Below, one piece after another: positions 8,003 to 16,674 of a stretch of DNA of 64,000 nt. The stretch spans positions 531,513 to 595,512 of the forward strand of contig DLGE01000001.1 of assembly GCA_002482535.1 (NCBI GenBank), in the 5' to 3' direction. The position numbers were made by a program, and so were the translations under genes. This DNA comes from Peptococcaceae bacterium UBA7702. GTDB taxonomy: Bacteria > Bacillota > Dehalobacteriia > UBA7702. Below the pieces are notes generated by a model, which worked only from the letters and a program-made list of their open reading frames with translations, had not been told where the DNA came from and ran no database searches. Position 1 is the stretch's first letter; each line of letters opens with the position of its first letter.

Positions 8003-8330
8003 CGCCCTCTCCTCCGCTCTGCAATGTATTGTTAACGGCGATTTCCAACTGTCGCCAGCTATCCATAAAATTCTCTAATTCCCTTTCCCCGTCAACGGTG
8101 ACAGAGAAATATTTACGTTTCGGACCCAACTCCGAATTGCGGTATTCGGCTTTGATTCGGCCGTTTTTTTCGAGGCGCAGCAAAAGCGGGTAAATCGTGC
8201 CCTCCGACATATCATGAAAACCGTACTCATGGAGCTGCTGCAAAATCTGATAGCCGTAGGTTTCCCGGTCGCGGATAACTTTTAAAATACAACCTTCCAA
8301 CGTCCCTTTGAGCATTTGAGATGGAATCAT
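7995..8330 (-). CDS. PadR-family transcriptional regulator
   Basis: A 111-residue winged-helix repressor of the short PadR-s2 type. It has MLKGTLEGCILKVIRDRETYG-type helix 1, then ILQQLHEYGF, the recognition segment EGTIYPLLLRLEKNG and the wing KRKYFSVTVDGER. AGGAGGGG precedes ATG 8330. It is the first gene of a two-gene operon, and its promoter is covered by a 13-bp inverted repeat (8352-8400), so autorepression is likely. Confidence 0.93.
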   Translation of the reverse strand: MIPSQMLKGTLEGCILKVIRDRETYGYQILQQLHEYGFHDMSEGTIYPLLLRLEKNGRIKAEYRNSELGPKRKYFSVTVDGERELENFMDSWRQLEIAVNNTLQSGGEGDE

Positions 8331-8351
8331 CTACCGCCCCTCCTCTTCGCA

Positions 8352-8411
8352 ACTACTATGTATTGCAATATACTGTATCTACAGTGTAATACATAGTAGT
8401 CTTGTTGTCAA
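8352..8411 (-). promoter_or_regulatory. padR promoter and operator
   Basis: On the minus strand, TTGACA (8406-8411), a 17-bp spacer and TACACT (8383-8388). A perfect 13-bp inverted repeat, ACTACTATGTATT (8352-8364) and AATACATAGTAGT (8388-8400), puts one arm in the spacer and the other downstream of the -10. ATGT...ACAT half-sites are typical of PadR operators. A second small palindrome, ACTGTA-TC-TACAGT, is nested at 8372-8385. Confidence 0.75.
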
Positions 8412-8423
8412 TAGCTTATACGC

Positions 8424-8452
8424 AAAAAACGGCGGTAATCCGCCGTTTTTTT
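8424..8452 (-). terminator. Intrinsic terminator of the GT4 gene
   Basis: CGGCGG (8430-8435) pairs with CCGCCG (8440-8445), flanked by A and T runs on both sides. It lies directly after the stop of the GT4 gene on the minus strand and may work in both directions. Confidence 0.88.
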
Positions 8453-8472
8453 ATCCCTTGATGACTTTTGTT

Positions 8473-9621
8473 TTACATATTAACCAGTTTTCCGTAAAGG
8501 GCGGCCACATCCTGGGAAAACCGCCCCACGGAAAAGCGTTCCCGTACAGAAACGGCGGCGTTTTGACCGAGCTTTTGCCGAAGCGCATCATCGCTGAGGA
8601 GCTGATCGATGCGGTCTTTGAATTCATAAAAGGAGTGATATTGAAAACCGTTATCGCAATCTCTGACGATATCTTTCAAACAGGGGTCCGCTTTGGCCAC
8701 CACAGGCAATTCGCTGACCATCGCTTCAATATAGGTCAAGCCCTGGGTTTCACTTTGAGAGGCGCTGACGAAAACATCGCCCAAGCGGTAATACTTGGCG
8801 ATTTCCCCCGGCGGTACCATGCCCGTGAAAATCACCCGATCCGCAATGTTCATTTTTTGGACGGTTTTTGCCAATTCCCGACGATGGGGTCCGTCCCCTA
8901 CCAGGAGCAACACAAAATCCTGACGCTGCCAGCGGGAAAGAAGCTGAAACAGTTCTTCGATATTCTTTTCCTCCGCCAAGCGGCCAATATAAAGCAAAAC
9001 TTTTTGATCAGGCTTTATGCCGTGCTGGCTACGGAGTTTTTTCAGCTCCGCTTTGGCAAAAGTTTTCAGAAAAGGGTTGAGGTCCAAACCTGAGGGAATG
9101 GTGGTGATCGGCTTTGTAATGCCGTAGGTTAAAAGCATGGTGCGAATCTTTTCGCTGGGTACGATGACGGCCTCTGTCTTGCCGAGAACTTTTCTGGAAA
9201 ACAACGCCGCTACCGCTTTGCCAAAATAAACATTGGGTGAAAAATAGTGGGTATAATCCTCGTAGACGGTGTGATACGTATGGATGATCGGCGCGTGAGA
9301 AGCTTTGGCGATTTTCCGCGCCAGGAAGAATGTGCTGAATTCGCACTGACTGTGAATGATGTCGGGATGCCATTGGATCAGTTCGTAAATATAACGGTGG
9401 GCCAGAGCCATACGCATTCTGGCATCGGGATAGATCTTGCCCACGCCGATGGAGCCAATATAGACTGCCTGCCCTTTTTTATAAGAATAGAGCGAACCGG
9501 ACAGCGTTAAGATACGAACCTCGTGGCCCATTTCCGTAAGTCCCTTGGTAAGATTGACGACGGAGGTCACCACGCCGTTAACAACGGGGATATACCAATC
9601 GGTTGTGATGAGTATTTTCAT
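8473..9621 (-). CDS. GT4 glycosyltransferase, probably glycolipid-forming
   Basis: A 382-residue GT-B enzyme of family 4. The acceptor half begins MKILITTDWYIPVVNGVVTS and has DIIHSQCEFSTFFLA and IIHTYHTVYEDYTHYF; the donor half has VLLYIGRLAEEKNI, LLLVGDGPHR and the nucleotide-sugar motif SQSETQGLTYIEAM. The N-terminal pattern is close to 1,2-diacylglycerol 3-glucosyltransferases, which make membrane glucolipids as lipoteichoic-acid anchors, so that is the most likely role; a polysaccharide mannosyltransferase is the alternative. It is a single-gene unit with its own terminator. Confidence 0.87.
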   Translation of the reverse strand: MKILITTDWYIPVVNGVVTSVVNLTKGLTEMGHEVRILTLSGSLYSYKKGQAVYIGSIGVGKIYPDARMRMALAHRYIYELIQWHPDIIHSQCEFSTFFLARKIAKASHAPIIHTYHTVYEDYTHYFSPNVYFGKAVAALFSRKVLGKTEAVIVPSEKIRTMLLTYGITKPITTIPSGLDLNPFLKTFAKAELKKLRSQHGIKPDQKVLLYIGRLAEEKNIEELFQLLSRWQRQDFVLLLVGDGPHRRELAKTVQKMNIADRVIFTGMVPPGEIAKYYRLGDVFVSASQSETQGLTYIEAMVSELPVVAKADPCLKDIVRDCDNGFQYHSFYEFKDRIDQLLSDDALRQKLGQNAAVSVRERFSVGRFSQDVAALYGKLVNM

Positions 9622-9980
9622 TTTTGTCCCTGCTTTTCCTGTTTCTTTTATGAAACCACAGAAAAATTAAAATTTCATTACATCGAGACTATAATTCGAT
9701 TAAAAGTTTTGATTCGCATTTATTTTTACCCAAAAACAAAAAACAAACACACAAACTACGGGAAATCTTTTAAAAATTTTTTCCAATCATAACATGTTTT
9801 TGCAAAAAAAACAACAGCAAAACAAAGGAAGGTTTTTGATATTGTGGTGTTATTGTTTTTTTCATGGAGGGATCGGTGCGATGATAATTCTTGCTCTTTG
9901 GTAGATTCTCGCATAAAAAAATATTTTGTACCATGAACTTGGTGTTTGTGTCGATTATTCAATTATTTTAGAGAAAATCA
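9622..9980. other. AT-rich intergenic region between divergent units
   Basis: A non-coding stretch of about 360 bp between the GT4 start and the nrd promoter. It is very AT-rich with several A and T runs. The frame at 9756-9962 on the minus strand lacks a ribosome binding site and has a low-complexity composition, so I do not call it a gene. Confidence 0.55.
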
Positions 9981-10010
9981 TTGCCATTACATGTGTTTAT
10001 GTTGTATAAT
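9981..10010 (+). promoter_or_regulatory. Predicted promoter of nrdGD
   Basis: TTGCCA (9981-9986), 18 bp, and a perfect TATAAT (10005-10010). The predicted transcript begins near 10017 and carries a leader of about 160 nt before nrdG. Confidence 0.65.
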
Positions 10011-10016
10011 TGAAAC

Positions 10017-10165
10017 AGTGAGTGGTGATTGTATTTACCCGTCGGCAAAGCCTCAAGCTGGCAAAATAGCAACACCGCAGGCCACGGGGGGTACGTCAAA
10101 AGGACCGTGAAAAGGCAAATCCGCCTGGGGCAGAATGCCTGGGAAAAGAGGACGGCAAGGAGTTA
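10017..10165 (+). ncRNA. Candidate structured leader RNA (riboswitch-like) of nrdGD
   Basis: The 160-nt leader is GC-rich, unlike the AT-rich DNA before it, and can fold into a closed multistem structure: CCGTC (10039-10043) with GACGG (10151-10155) as closing stem; inside it GGC-AAA-GCC (10044-10052), CACGG (10083-10087) with CCGTG (10105-10109), AGGC (10113-10116) with GCCT (10123-10126), and GGCA (10129-10132) with TGCC (10136-10139). The closing strand abuts AAGGAG (10157-10162). I could not match it to a known class. CCGCCTGGG at 10121-10129 recalls the 3' motif of ZTP riboswitches, but the rest does not fit. Confidence 0.5.
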
Positions 10166-10177
10166 TTCTATTTTATA

Positions 10178-10867
10178 ATGAAGATATGCGGTCTGCAAAA
10201 AATGACGTTATTGGATTATCCCGGCAAAGTTGCCTGCACCGTTTTTACGGGCGGCTGCAATTTCCGTTGCCCCTTTTGCCACAACGCGTCTCTTGTCTTG
10301 CATCAGGACAAGCAGCGGCTTGTTTTAACAGAGGATTTTTTCTCATTTCTGCGCAAGCGCCAGGGCATCCTCGACGGCGTCTGTATCACTGGCGGTGAGC
10401 CGTTGCTGCAAGCGGACATCGCGGATTTTTTATATCAGGTGAAGAGTCTTGGCTTTGCGGTGAAGCTTGATACCAACGGCAGCTTTCCCCAGCGTTTAAA
10501 TGAGTTGGTACAAGAGGGACTCCTCGATTACGTAGCCATGGACGTCAAAAGTTCTCCTGCTCATTACCGAGAGGCAGCAGGGATTGAGCCTTTTGATTTT
10601 GCCGCCATCAAACAATGCATCGATTTTCTTTTGTCGGAACCGGTGGATTATGAATTTCGCACCACCGTCGTAAAAGGCCTTCATGACGCCATTGTCTTAC
10701 AGGACGCCGCTTCGCTGATTGCCGGGGCAAAGCGCTATTATCTACAAAAATTTGAGGATTCCGGCGATTTGATCGGTACGCATTTGAGTGCCTTCACCGA
10801 TGATGAGATGCAACGGTTTTTGCAGGTAGTTTCCCCATTTGTTCACTTTGCCGCCTTGCGCGGCTGA
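10178..10867 (+). CDS. nrdG: Anaerobic ribonucleotide reductase activase NrdG
   Basis: A 229-residue radical-SAM protein that installs the glycyl radical on NrdD. It starts MKICGLQKMTLLDYPGKVAC and has the iron-sulfur motif CNFRCPFC (Cys near 27, 31 and 34), followed by the SAM-binding GVCITGGEPLL and AVKLDTNG. ATG 10178 is the only in-frame start; the AAGGAG at 10157-10162 is about 15 nt away, longer than usual, next to the structured leader. Transcribed with nrdD. Confidence 0.95.
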   Translation: MKICGLQKMTLLDYPGKVACTVFTGGCNFRCPFCHNASLVLHQDKQRLVLTEDFFSFLRKRQGILDGVCITGGEPLLQADIADFLYQVKSLGFAVKLDTNGSFPQRLNELVQEGLLDYVAMDVKSSPAHYREAAGIEPFDFAAIKQCIDFLLSEPVDYEFRTTVVKGLHDAIVLQDAASLIAGAKRYYLQKFEDSGDLIGTHLSAFTDDEMQRFLQVVSPFVHFAALRG

Positions 10868-10895
10868 TAAAAAATGTTTGCAAGGAGAGAATGTA

Positions 10896-13274
10896 ATGTA
10901 TCAAGTAGTAAAACGTGACGGAGCCGTGGTGGACTTCAATATTTCTAAAATCAGTGAGGCCATTGGCAAAGCATTTGAAGCTCTGAACAAACAATACAAT
11001 CCAGATATCATTGATTTACTGGCTTTAAAAGTAACTTCGGATTACGAACATAAAATAGAAAACCATAAAATTGACGTGGAAGCCATTCAGGACAGTGTGG
11101 AATCCGTACTAATTCAGGCGGGCTATGCCGACGTCGCCAAATGCTACATTCTCTACCGCAGACAACGGGAAAAGATCCGCAACATGAAATCCACGATTCT
11201 CGACTACAAACAGATCGTGGATAACTACGTGAAGCTCACCGACTGGCGCGTCAAGGAAAATTCCACCGTCACCTACTCTGTGGGCGGTCTGATCCTCAGC
11301 AATTCCGGGGCGATCACCGCCAATTACTGGCTTTCCGAAATTTACGACGACGAAATCGCCAACGCCCACAGAGAGGCCGATATCCATCTCCACGATCTTT
11401 CCATGCTCACCGGCTATTGCGCCGGCTGGAGCCTAAAACAACTGATTGAAGAAGGCTTGGGCGGCGTCTTGGGGAAAATTACCTCCGCCCCCGCCAAACA
11501 TCTCGTCTCCCTCTGCAATCAGATGGTCAATTTCCTCGGCATCATGCAAAATGAATGGGCTGGGGCTCAGGCCTTTTCTTCCTTCGATACTTATCTTGCC
11601 CCCTTTGTGAAGGTGGACAATCTTTCCTACTACGAAGTGAAAAACTGCATTCAGTCCTTTATCTACGGTGTGAATACGCCGAGCCGCTGGGGTACCCAGG
11701 CGCCCTTCTCCAATATCACTTTGGATTGGACCGTACCCAACGATCTGGCGGAGCTTCCCGCCATTGTCGGCGGCGAAAAAATGGATTTTAAATATAAGGA
11801 CTGTAAAAAAGAAATGGATCTGATCAATAAGGCGTTTATTGAAACGATGATCGAAGGCGACGCCAATGGCCGCGGTTTTCAATATCCCATCCCCACCTAT
11901 TCCATTTCCAAAGATTTTGATTGGTCCGAAACGGAAAACAACAGATTGCTTTTTGAAATGACCGCCAAATACGGCACGCCCTATTTCTCCAACTATATCA
12001 ACAGCGATATGGAGCCCAGCGATGTTCGCAGTATGTGCTGCCGCCTCCGCCTTGATCTCAGAGAGCTGCGGAAAAAATCCGGGGGGTTCTTCGGCAGCGG
12101 TGAAAGCACCGGTTCCGTCGGGGTTGTTACCGTCAATATGCCCCGGATTGCCTATCTTGCCGATACCAAGGAAGCGTTTTACAGCCGTCTCAATAAGATG
12201 ATGGATCTTTCGGCGCGCTCCCTTAAAATCAAACGCGACATCATCACCCGTCTTTTACAGGAAGGGCTTTATCCTTATACCAAACGCTACCTCGGCACCT
12301 TTGAACACCACTTTTCCACCATCGGTTTGGTGGGCATGAACGAAGCCTGTCTCAATGCCAAATGGGTGGGCAAAGATCTCACCCATGAGGAAGCCCAAGC
12401 CTTCACCGTAGAGGTATTGAACCACATGAGAGAGCGCCTCTCCGACTATCAGGAAATGTACGGCGACCTTTATAACTTAGAAGCCACGCCGGCGGAATCC
12501 ACCGCGTACCGCTTGGCCAAACATGATGTGGCCCGTTATCCTGAAATCATCACCGCCGCGGAAAAAGACAAAGCACCCTATTATACCAACTCTTCCCATC
12601 TCCCGGTGGGCTTTACCGCCGATATTTTTGAAGCCCTGGACATTCAAGATGATTTGCAGACCCTTTATACCTCAGGAACCGTTTTTCACGCCTTTGTCGG
12701 TGAAAAACTGCCGGATTGGCATGGGGCGGCAAACCTCGTGAAGAAAATTGCGGAAAATTATAAACTTCCCTATTATACCATCTCCCCCACTTATTCGATC
12801 TGCAAAAACCATGGCTATCTCAACGGAGAGCAGTTCACCTGCCCTTATTGCGGAGAAAAAGCCGAGGTCTATAGCAGAATCACCGGTTACTACCGTCCCG
12901 TGCAGAACTGGAACGACGGCAAAGCGGAGGAATACAAAGAACGTAAATTATACGATACCGCCAACTCCAAACTGGTCAGCGAAGGCCGGGTAAGCCGGGA
13001 TAGAACAGCGCAGACTAAGATCAAAGCCGCTGTTGACGGAGAAGCAGAAACGTATCTTTTCACCACCAAAACATGCCCCAATTGCCACCTGGCCAAATCC
13101 ATCCTGGACGATGCCGGTGTCAGCTACCGCGTGGTGGACGCTGAAGAAAACAGCGATCTTGTGGAAAATTATAAAGTCCGGCAGGCGCCGACCCTCATCG
13201 TGGTTCACGACGGACTGATCTCTCAATTCGCCAATGCCTCCAACATCAAGAAATACGCTGAAGAGCTCTGCTGA
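10896..13274 (+). CDS. nrdD: Anaerobic ribonucleoside-triphosphate reductase NrdD with glutaredoxin-like tail
   Basis: A 792-residue class III reductase making deoxynucleotides without oxygen. Domains in order: ATP-cone (residues 1-90, beginning YQVVKRDGAVVDF), glycyl-radical barrel (about 100-650), zinc site (SICKNHGY, then CPYCGEK) and the radical loop RITGYYRPVQNW, whose Gly carries the radical. Unusually, residues about 715-792 form a glutaredoxin-like domain with active site TKTCPNCHLAK and the cis-proline segment RQAPTLIVV. Such a tail suggests electrons come through a dithiol rather than formate. CAAGGAGA precedes ATG 10896. Confidence 0.95.
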   Translation: MYQVVKRDGAVVDFNISKISEAIGKAFEALNKQYNPDIIDLLALKVTSDYEHKIENHKIDVEAIQDSVESVLIQAGYADVAKCYILYRRQREKIRNMKSTILDYKQIVDNYVKLTDWRVKENSTVTYSVGGLILSNSGAITANYWLSEIYDDEIANAHREADIHLHDLSMLTGYCAGWSLKQLIEEGLGGVLGKITSAPAKHLVSLCNQMVNFLGIMQNEWAGAQAFSSFDTYLAPFVKVDNLSYYEVKNCIQSFIYGVNTPSRWGTQAPFSNITLDWTVPNDLAELPAIVGGEKMDFKYKDCKKEMDLINKAFIETMIEGDANGRGFQYPIPTYSISKDFDWSETENNRLLFEMTAKYGTPYFSNYINSDMEPSDVRSMCCRLRLDLRELRKKSGGFFGSGESTGSVGVVTVNMPRIAYLADTKEAFYSRLNKMMDLSARSLKIKRDIITRLLQEGLYPYTKRYLGTFEHHFSTIGLVGMNEACLNAKWVGKDLTHEEAQAFTVEVLNHMRERLSDYQEMYGDLYNLEATPAESTAYRLAKHDVARYPEIITAAEKDKAPYYTNSSHLPVGFTADIFEALDIQDDLQTLYTSGTVFHAFVGEKLPDWHGAANLVKKIAENYKLPYYTISPTYSICKNHGYLNGEQFTCPYCGEKAEVYSRITGYYRPVQNWNDGKAEEYKERKLYDTANSKLVSEGRVSRDRTAQTKIKAAVDGEAETYLFTTKTCPNCHLAKSILDDAGVSYRVVDAEENSDLVENYKVRQAPTLIVVHDGLISQFANASNIKKYAEELC

Positions 13275-13321
13275 AGCCCGCGAATTTTCCGATTTTCCAA
13301 TTCAACGAAGAGAATAAGAAC

Positions 13322-13357
13322 AAAAAAGCTAATTTCTGAAATCAGAAATTAGCTTTT
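13322..13357. terminator. Bidirectional terminator after nrdD
   Basis: AAAAGCTAATTTCTGA (13324-13339) is a perfect complement of the segment 13342-13357, with A and T runs on the two sides. It serves nrdGD and the convergent cyclase operon. Confidence 0.9.
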
Positions 13358-13403
13358 CTTAATATATACAGCATGCAGCTTTCGTCCACAATATTTCAAA
13401 ATT

Positions 13404-13967
13404 TCAGACTTTTGCCACCACGCGACAGGGTAAGCCGGTCATGCCCTCATATTTTACGGGGTAAGTGTTGGCAATGAAGGACGCGTCCTTTTGGTCTTTT
13501 AACAAAGCCTTTAACTGACAGAGGTTTTCTACAATAAAAACACCGCGCTCTGCACAGAATTGATCGGTGGGCGTATGCTCTGCTCCCCGGCGCACACCGG
13601 CAAAATCAATGCCGATGATGGAGATTTGCTGCGCAACGAGGGTCTTGATGAGTGCCAAAGACAGCACGGGATGCTCTTTGAAGTAGCGCTCCGTGGCGTA
13701 TCCCTCTTTTTCGATGAAACCCGTATAAAACGCTACGAACATGTCTTCGCTTACCTTTTTTAGGTCGATGTCCTCCGCCTCGATCTCCCGGTCTTTCACA
13801 GCGCTGACGTCGAAGACGATGGCCTTTCGCTCAAGGTAGGCCAAGGGAAAGCTTTGCTTCATCACATCGAAATGGGTTCCCAAATGCCCCGTCAAGGTCT
13901 TTTTTTCGTTACCTGCGGCGTCTGTTCTCAGCTGCGGTGTGATCGTTAAGGTTAAATCGATAAACAT
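13404..13967 (-). CDS. Cyclase-family (kynurenine formamidase-like) hydrolase
   Basis: A 187-residue metal-dependent hydrolase of the cyclase superfamily (PF04199). The metal motif is GHLGTHFDVM (HxGTHxD), and GIDFAGVRRG followed by HTPTDQF matches the second half of the active site. Family members hydrolyse amides such as N-formylkynurenine or isatin; the substrate here is open. GAGGAGG precedes ATG 13967, giving the usual N-terminus. It lies 50 bp after the CoA-disulfide reductase fusion on the same strand and is probably its operon partner. Confidence 0.85.
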   Translation of the reverse strand: MFIDLTLTITPQLRTDAAGNEKKTLTGHLGTHFDVMKQSFPLAYLERKAIVFDVSAVKDREIEAEDIDLKKVSEDMFVAFYTGFIEKEGYATERYFKEHPVLSLALIKTLVAQQISIIGIDFAGVRRGAEHTPTDQFCAERGVFIVENLCQLKALLKDQKDASFIANTYPVKYEGMTGLPCRVVAKV

Positions 13968-14016
13968 AGCTTCCTCCTCATGGCGATACGATACGATATG
14001 ATCTGGTGCATAAATA

Positions 14017-16479
14017 TTAAATAAACAGGTTGACGTTGGCTTCTTCGGCGTCTCCCAGATAAGCGCCGACACCGCCTAATTCCACCCCATCAATGAGTTC
14101 TTCTTCTTTGATGCCCATGACGTCCATGCTCATGGTGCAGGCCACGATTTTCACACCGGCAACCATGGCTTTTTTGATCAGCGCTTCCAGGGAGTCAACA
14201 TTTTTATCGTTCATAATCTTTTTCATCATGGAAGTGCCCATGCCGGCCATATGCATGCGGGAAAGTTTCAGTTTGCGGCTACCTCGCGGCAGCATGGCGC
14301 CGAACATCGCTTCCATGAAGTTCTTCTTCACGCGCTGCTTTTCTCCCTTTCTGAGTACAGTTAAGCCCCAGAAAGTAAAGAACATGGTCACTGGACGGCC
14401 CATGGCGGCGGCGCCGTTGGCGATGATAAAGCTGGCCAGCACTTTATCGAGATCGCCGGAAAAGACAATGATCGTTTTTCCCTCGGCGGTATCATGAACG
14501 ATGGGCGCGCATCCCTTTTTATCGAGGCCTTTTTTCACCAGTGCCACATAATCGTCGCCCCTTCGTTCCGTTGAAATCAAAGTGTTTCCCGTTCTTCTGC
14601 ACCAAGCGCCGATGTCTTTGATAAAGCCGGGATCGGATGCGGATACTTCCAGCACTTCTCCGTCCTTCATCGTTTTCATCGTTTCAAAAACTTTCATAAT
14701 CGGGCCAGGGCATTGTAAACCACTGCAGTCAATGCGGATGGCGGACACTGGAATATTGGCGGTATCGGCCTGCCCGCTGTCAGAAACCGGCGTGTGATAC
14801 ACGCTGAGCAAGGCTTCCTTGCTGTAATGTGTTGATTGATAAAAACGGGCGCCGCCGGGATAAACCGATACATCTTTAAAACCGTTTTGCATCAAAATAC
14901 GCGCTCCGTTATAGGCGCGAACACCGATGGCGCAAAGAGTAACGATCTTTTTTGCAGGATCCAATTCATGGCATCTTTTTCTGAGCTGCCCCAAAGGAAT
15001 ATGAATGGCGCCGGGAATGGAAAAAGCCATCAATTCCGCTTCCTCCCGCACATCGACAAGGACAGCGCCGGGATCGCTTTCCAGCACATCCCAGGAGGAT
15101 AACTTAACTTTGCCGCTAAGAAGATTTTCTGCGACGAAGCCGGCCATGTTTACCGGGTCTTTGGCGGAAGAATAAGGCGGCGCGTAAGCCAATTCCAGTT
15201 CCTTGAGATCATAGATGCCTCCGTTCAAACGAATGGTGGTGGCAATGGTATCGATGCGTTTATCCACGCCTTCTCTGCCCACAATCTGAGCGCCATAGAT
15301 CTTTTTGCCGTCCATGGAGAAAAGCAGCTTCAACAACATCTGTTTCGCACCGGGATAATAACCCGCGTGGGAATTTTGGCTGATGATGACACTTTCGTAA
15401 TCGACGCCTTTTTTCATTCCCCGGTGGATCAGGGATTTTTCATTGGCACCGGTGGCCGCTGTGGTCAGGTCGAAAACTTTGGCCACGTAGGTTCCTTGGC
15501 TGCCGTGGTACGCTTCTTCAAAGCCGGCAATGTTGTTGGCGGCAATGCGCCCCTCCCGGTTAGCGGGGCCTGCCAGGGGAATCATGGTTTTGTCTTTGAA
15601 GATATAGTCCTCCACTTCAATCACGTCCCCCACGGCGTATATATGCGGATCGGAAGTACGCATATAGGCATCGGAGACAATGCCGCCTTTTTCGTTGACC
15701 GCAAGGCCGGCATTTTTCGCCAGTTCACTGTTGGGACGCACGCCGATAGAGAGAATTACCAGATCGGCGCTGATGGTTTTACCGCTTTTCAGTTGAATAG
15801 CGACCTGATCATCTTTATCGTTGAAGGCTTCCACACCGTCGCCCAAATAGAGCTTTACGCCGTTTTGCAAAATATTTTCATGAAGCATCTGCGCCATTTC
15901 AAAATCGAGGGGCGCCATAACCTGATCCAGCAATTCAATAAGAGACACGTCAAGACCTGCTGTGATCAGGTTTTCCACCATTTCCAAACCGATAAAACCA
16001 CCGCCGATTACCGCTGCCGATTTGAATTTTTGATCTTGGGTAAGAGCGCGAATGCGGTCGGCGTCGGGAACAGTCCAAAGTGTCTGTACCCGGGAAGATT
16101 CAATTCCAGGAATGGGCGGCCGTGCCGGGGAGGAGCCGGTGGAAATCACCAGGGTATCGTAGGTTTCCTCGTAAGTCTCTCCCGTTGCCAAACGCCGCAC
16201 CGTTACCGACATGGCATCGCGGTTGATGGCCACCACCTCATTGTTTACTCTGACATCCACATTGAATTTTTTCTTCATTGCCTCCGGCGTCTGCAACAGC
16301 AGCGCTTCCCTTGATTTGATGACCCCGCCGACGTGATAGGGCAAACCGCAGTTGGCGTAAGAGATATATTCTCCCCGTTCCAAGAGAACGATTTCCACGT
16401 TTTCGTCCAGTCTTCTGAGTCGCGCCGCGCAACTGGCGCCGCCGGCGACACCGCCGATGATGACAACTTTTTTATTCAT
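14017..16479 (-). CDS. Four-domain CoA-disulfide reductase / rhodanese / TusA / DsrE fusion
   Basis: An 820-residue protein for persulfide or sulfane-sulfur metabolism. Residues 1-440: FAD/NAD(P)H disulfide reductase with GGVAGGASCAARLRR, the active cysteine in SYANCGLPYHVGG, and a second GGGFIGLEM nucleotide site. About 455-550: rhodanese with catalytic CAIGVR. About 575-645: TusA/SirA fold with CSGLQCPGPIMKV. About 655-820: DsrE/F-like with ACTMSMDVMG. Related fusions act as NADH-dependent persulfide or polysulfide reductases. GGAGGTG precedes ATG 16479. The full set of sulfur-relay cysteines seems intact. Confidence 0.92.
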   Translation of the reverse strand: MNKKVVIIGGVAGGASCAARLRRLDENVEIVLLERGEYISYANCGLPYHVGGVIKSREALLLQTPEAMKKKFNVDVRVNNEVVAINRDAMSVTVRRLATGETYEETYDTLVISTGSSPARPPIPGIESSRVQTLWTVPDADRIRALTQDQKFKSAAVIGGGFIGLEMVENLITAGLDVSLIELLDQVMAPLDFEMAQMLHENILQNGVKLYLGDGVEAFNDKDDQVAIQLKSGKTISADLVILSIGVRPNSELAKNAGLAVNEKGGIVSDAYMRTSDPHIYAVGDVIEVEDYIFKDKTMIPLAGPANREGRIAANNIAGFEEAYHGSQGTYVAKVFDLTTAATGANEKSLIHRGMKKGVDYESVIISQNSHAGYYPGAKQMLLKLLFSMDGKKIYGAQIVGREGVDKRIDTIATTIRLNGGIYDLKELELAYAPPYSSAKDPVNMAGFVAENLLSGKVKLSSWDVLESDPGAVLVDVREEAELMAFSIPGAIHIPLGQLRKRCHELDPAKKIVTLCAIGVRAYNGARILMQNGFKDVSVYPGGARFYQSTHYSKEALLSVYHTPVSDSGQADTANIPVSAIRIDCSGLQCPGPIMKVFETMKTMKDGEVLEVSASDPGFIKDIGAWCRRTGNTLISTERRGDDYVALVKKGLDKKGCAPIVHDTAEGKTIIVFSGDLDKVLASFIIANGAAAMGRPVTMFFTFWGLTVLRKGEKQRVKKNFMEAMFGAMLPRGSRKLKLSRMHMAGMGTSMMKKIMNDKNVDSLEALIKKAMVAGVKIVACTMSMDVMGIKEEELIDGVELGGVGAYLGDAEEANVNLFI

Positions 16480-16602
16480 AGGACCACACCTCCGAGATTT
16501 TTACAGATTTTTTCTATTGTATATGAATTATCATAGACTTAAAAAAGTGGATTTACCGTGACTTGGTTACATAGCAGCCGCAATCGTCCCATAAATAAAT
16601 GC

Positions 16603-16629
16603 AAAAAAAGTCCGGCAACGCCGGACTTT
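16603..16629 (-). terminator. Intrinsic terminator of the two-component operon
   Basis: AAAGTCCGGC (16607-16616) and GCCGGACTTT (16620-16629) form a 10-bp stem with a 3-nt loop. The T-run lies on the minus strand side (16603-16609). Confidence 0.9.
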
Positions 16630-16674
16630 CAGACTGTAGATAAAATACTCTAACACGGGTACGGAAGCAACCCC

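Noticed and set aside
10017..10165. Calling the nrd leader a ZTP, c-di-GMP or cobalamin riboswitch
   Set aside because: Only short pieces match (CCGCCTGGG, GCAAAGCC, GGCCACGG); the rest of each consensus is absent.
15367..16314. 315-codon plus-strand frame
   Set aside because: Lies fully antisense to the CoA-disulfide reductase fusion, whose domains are unmistakable.
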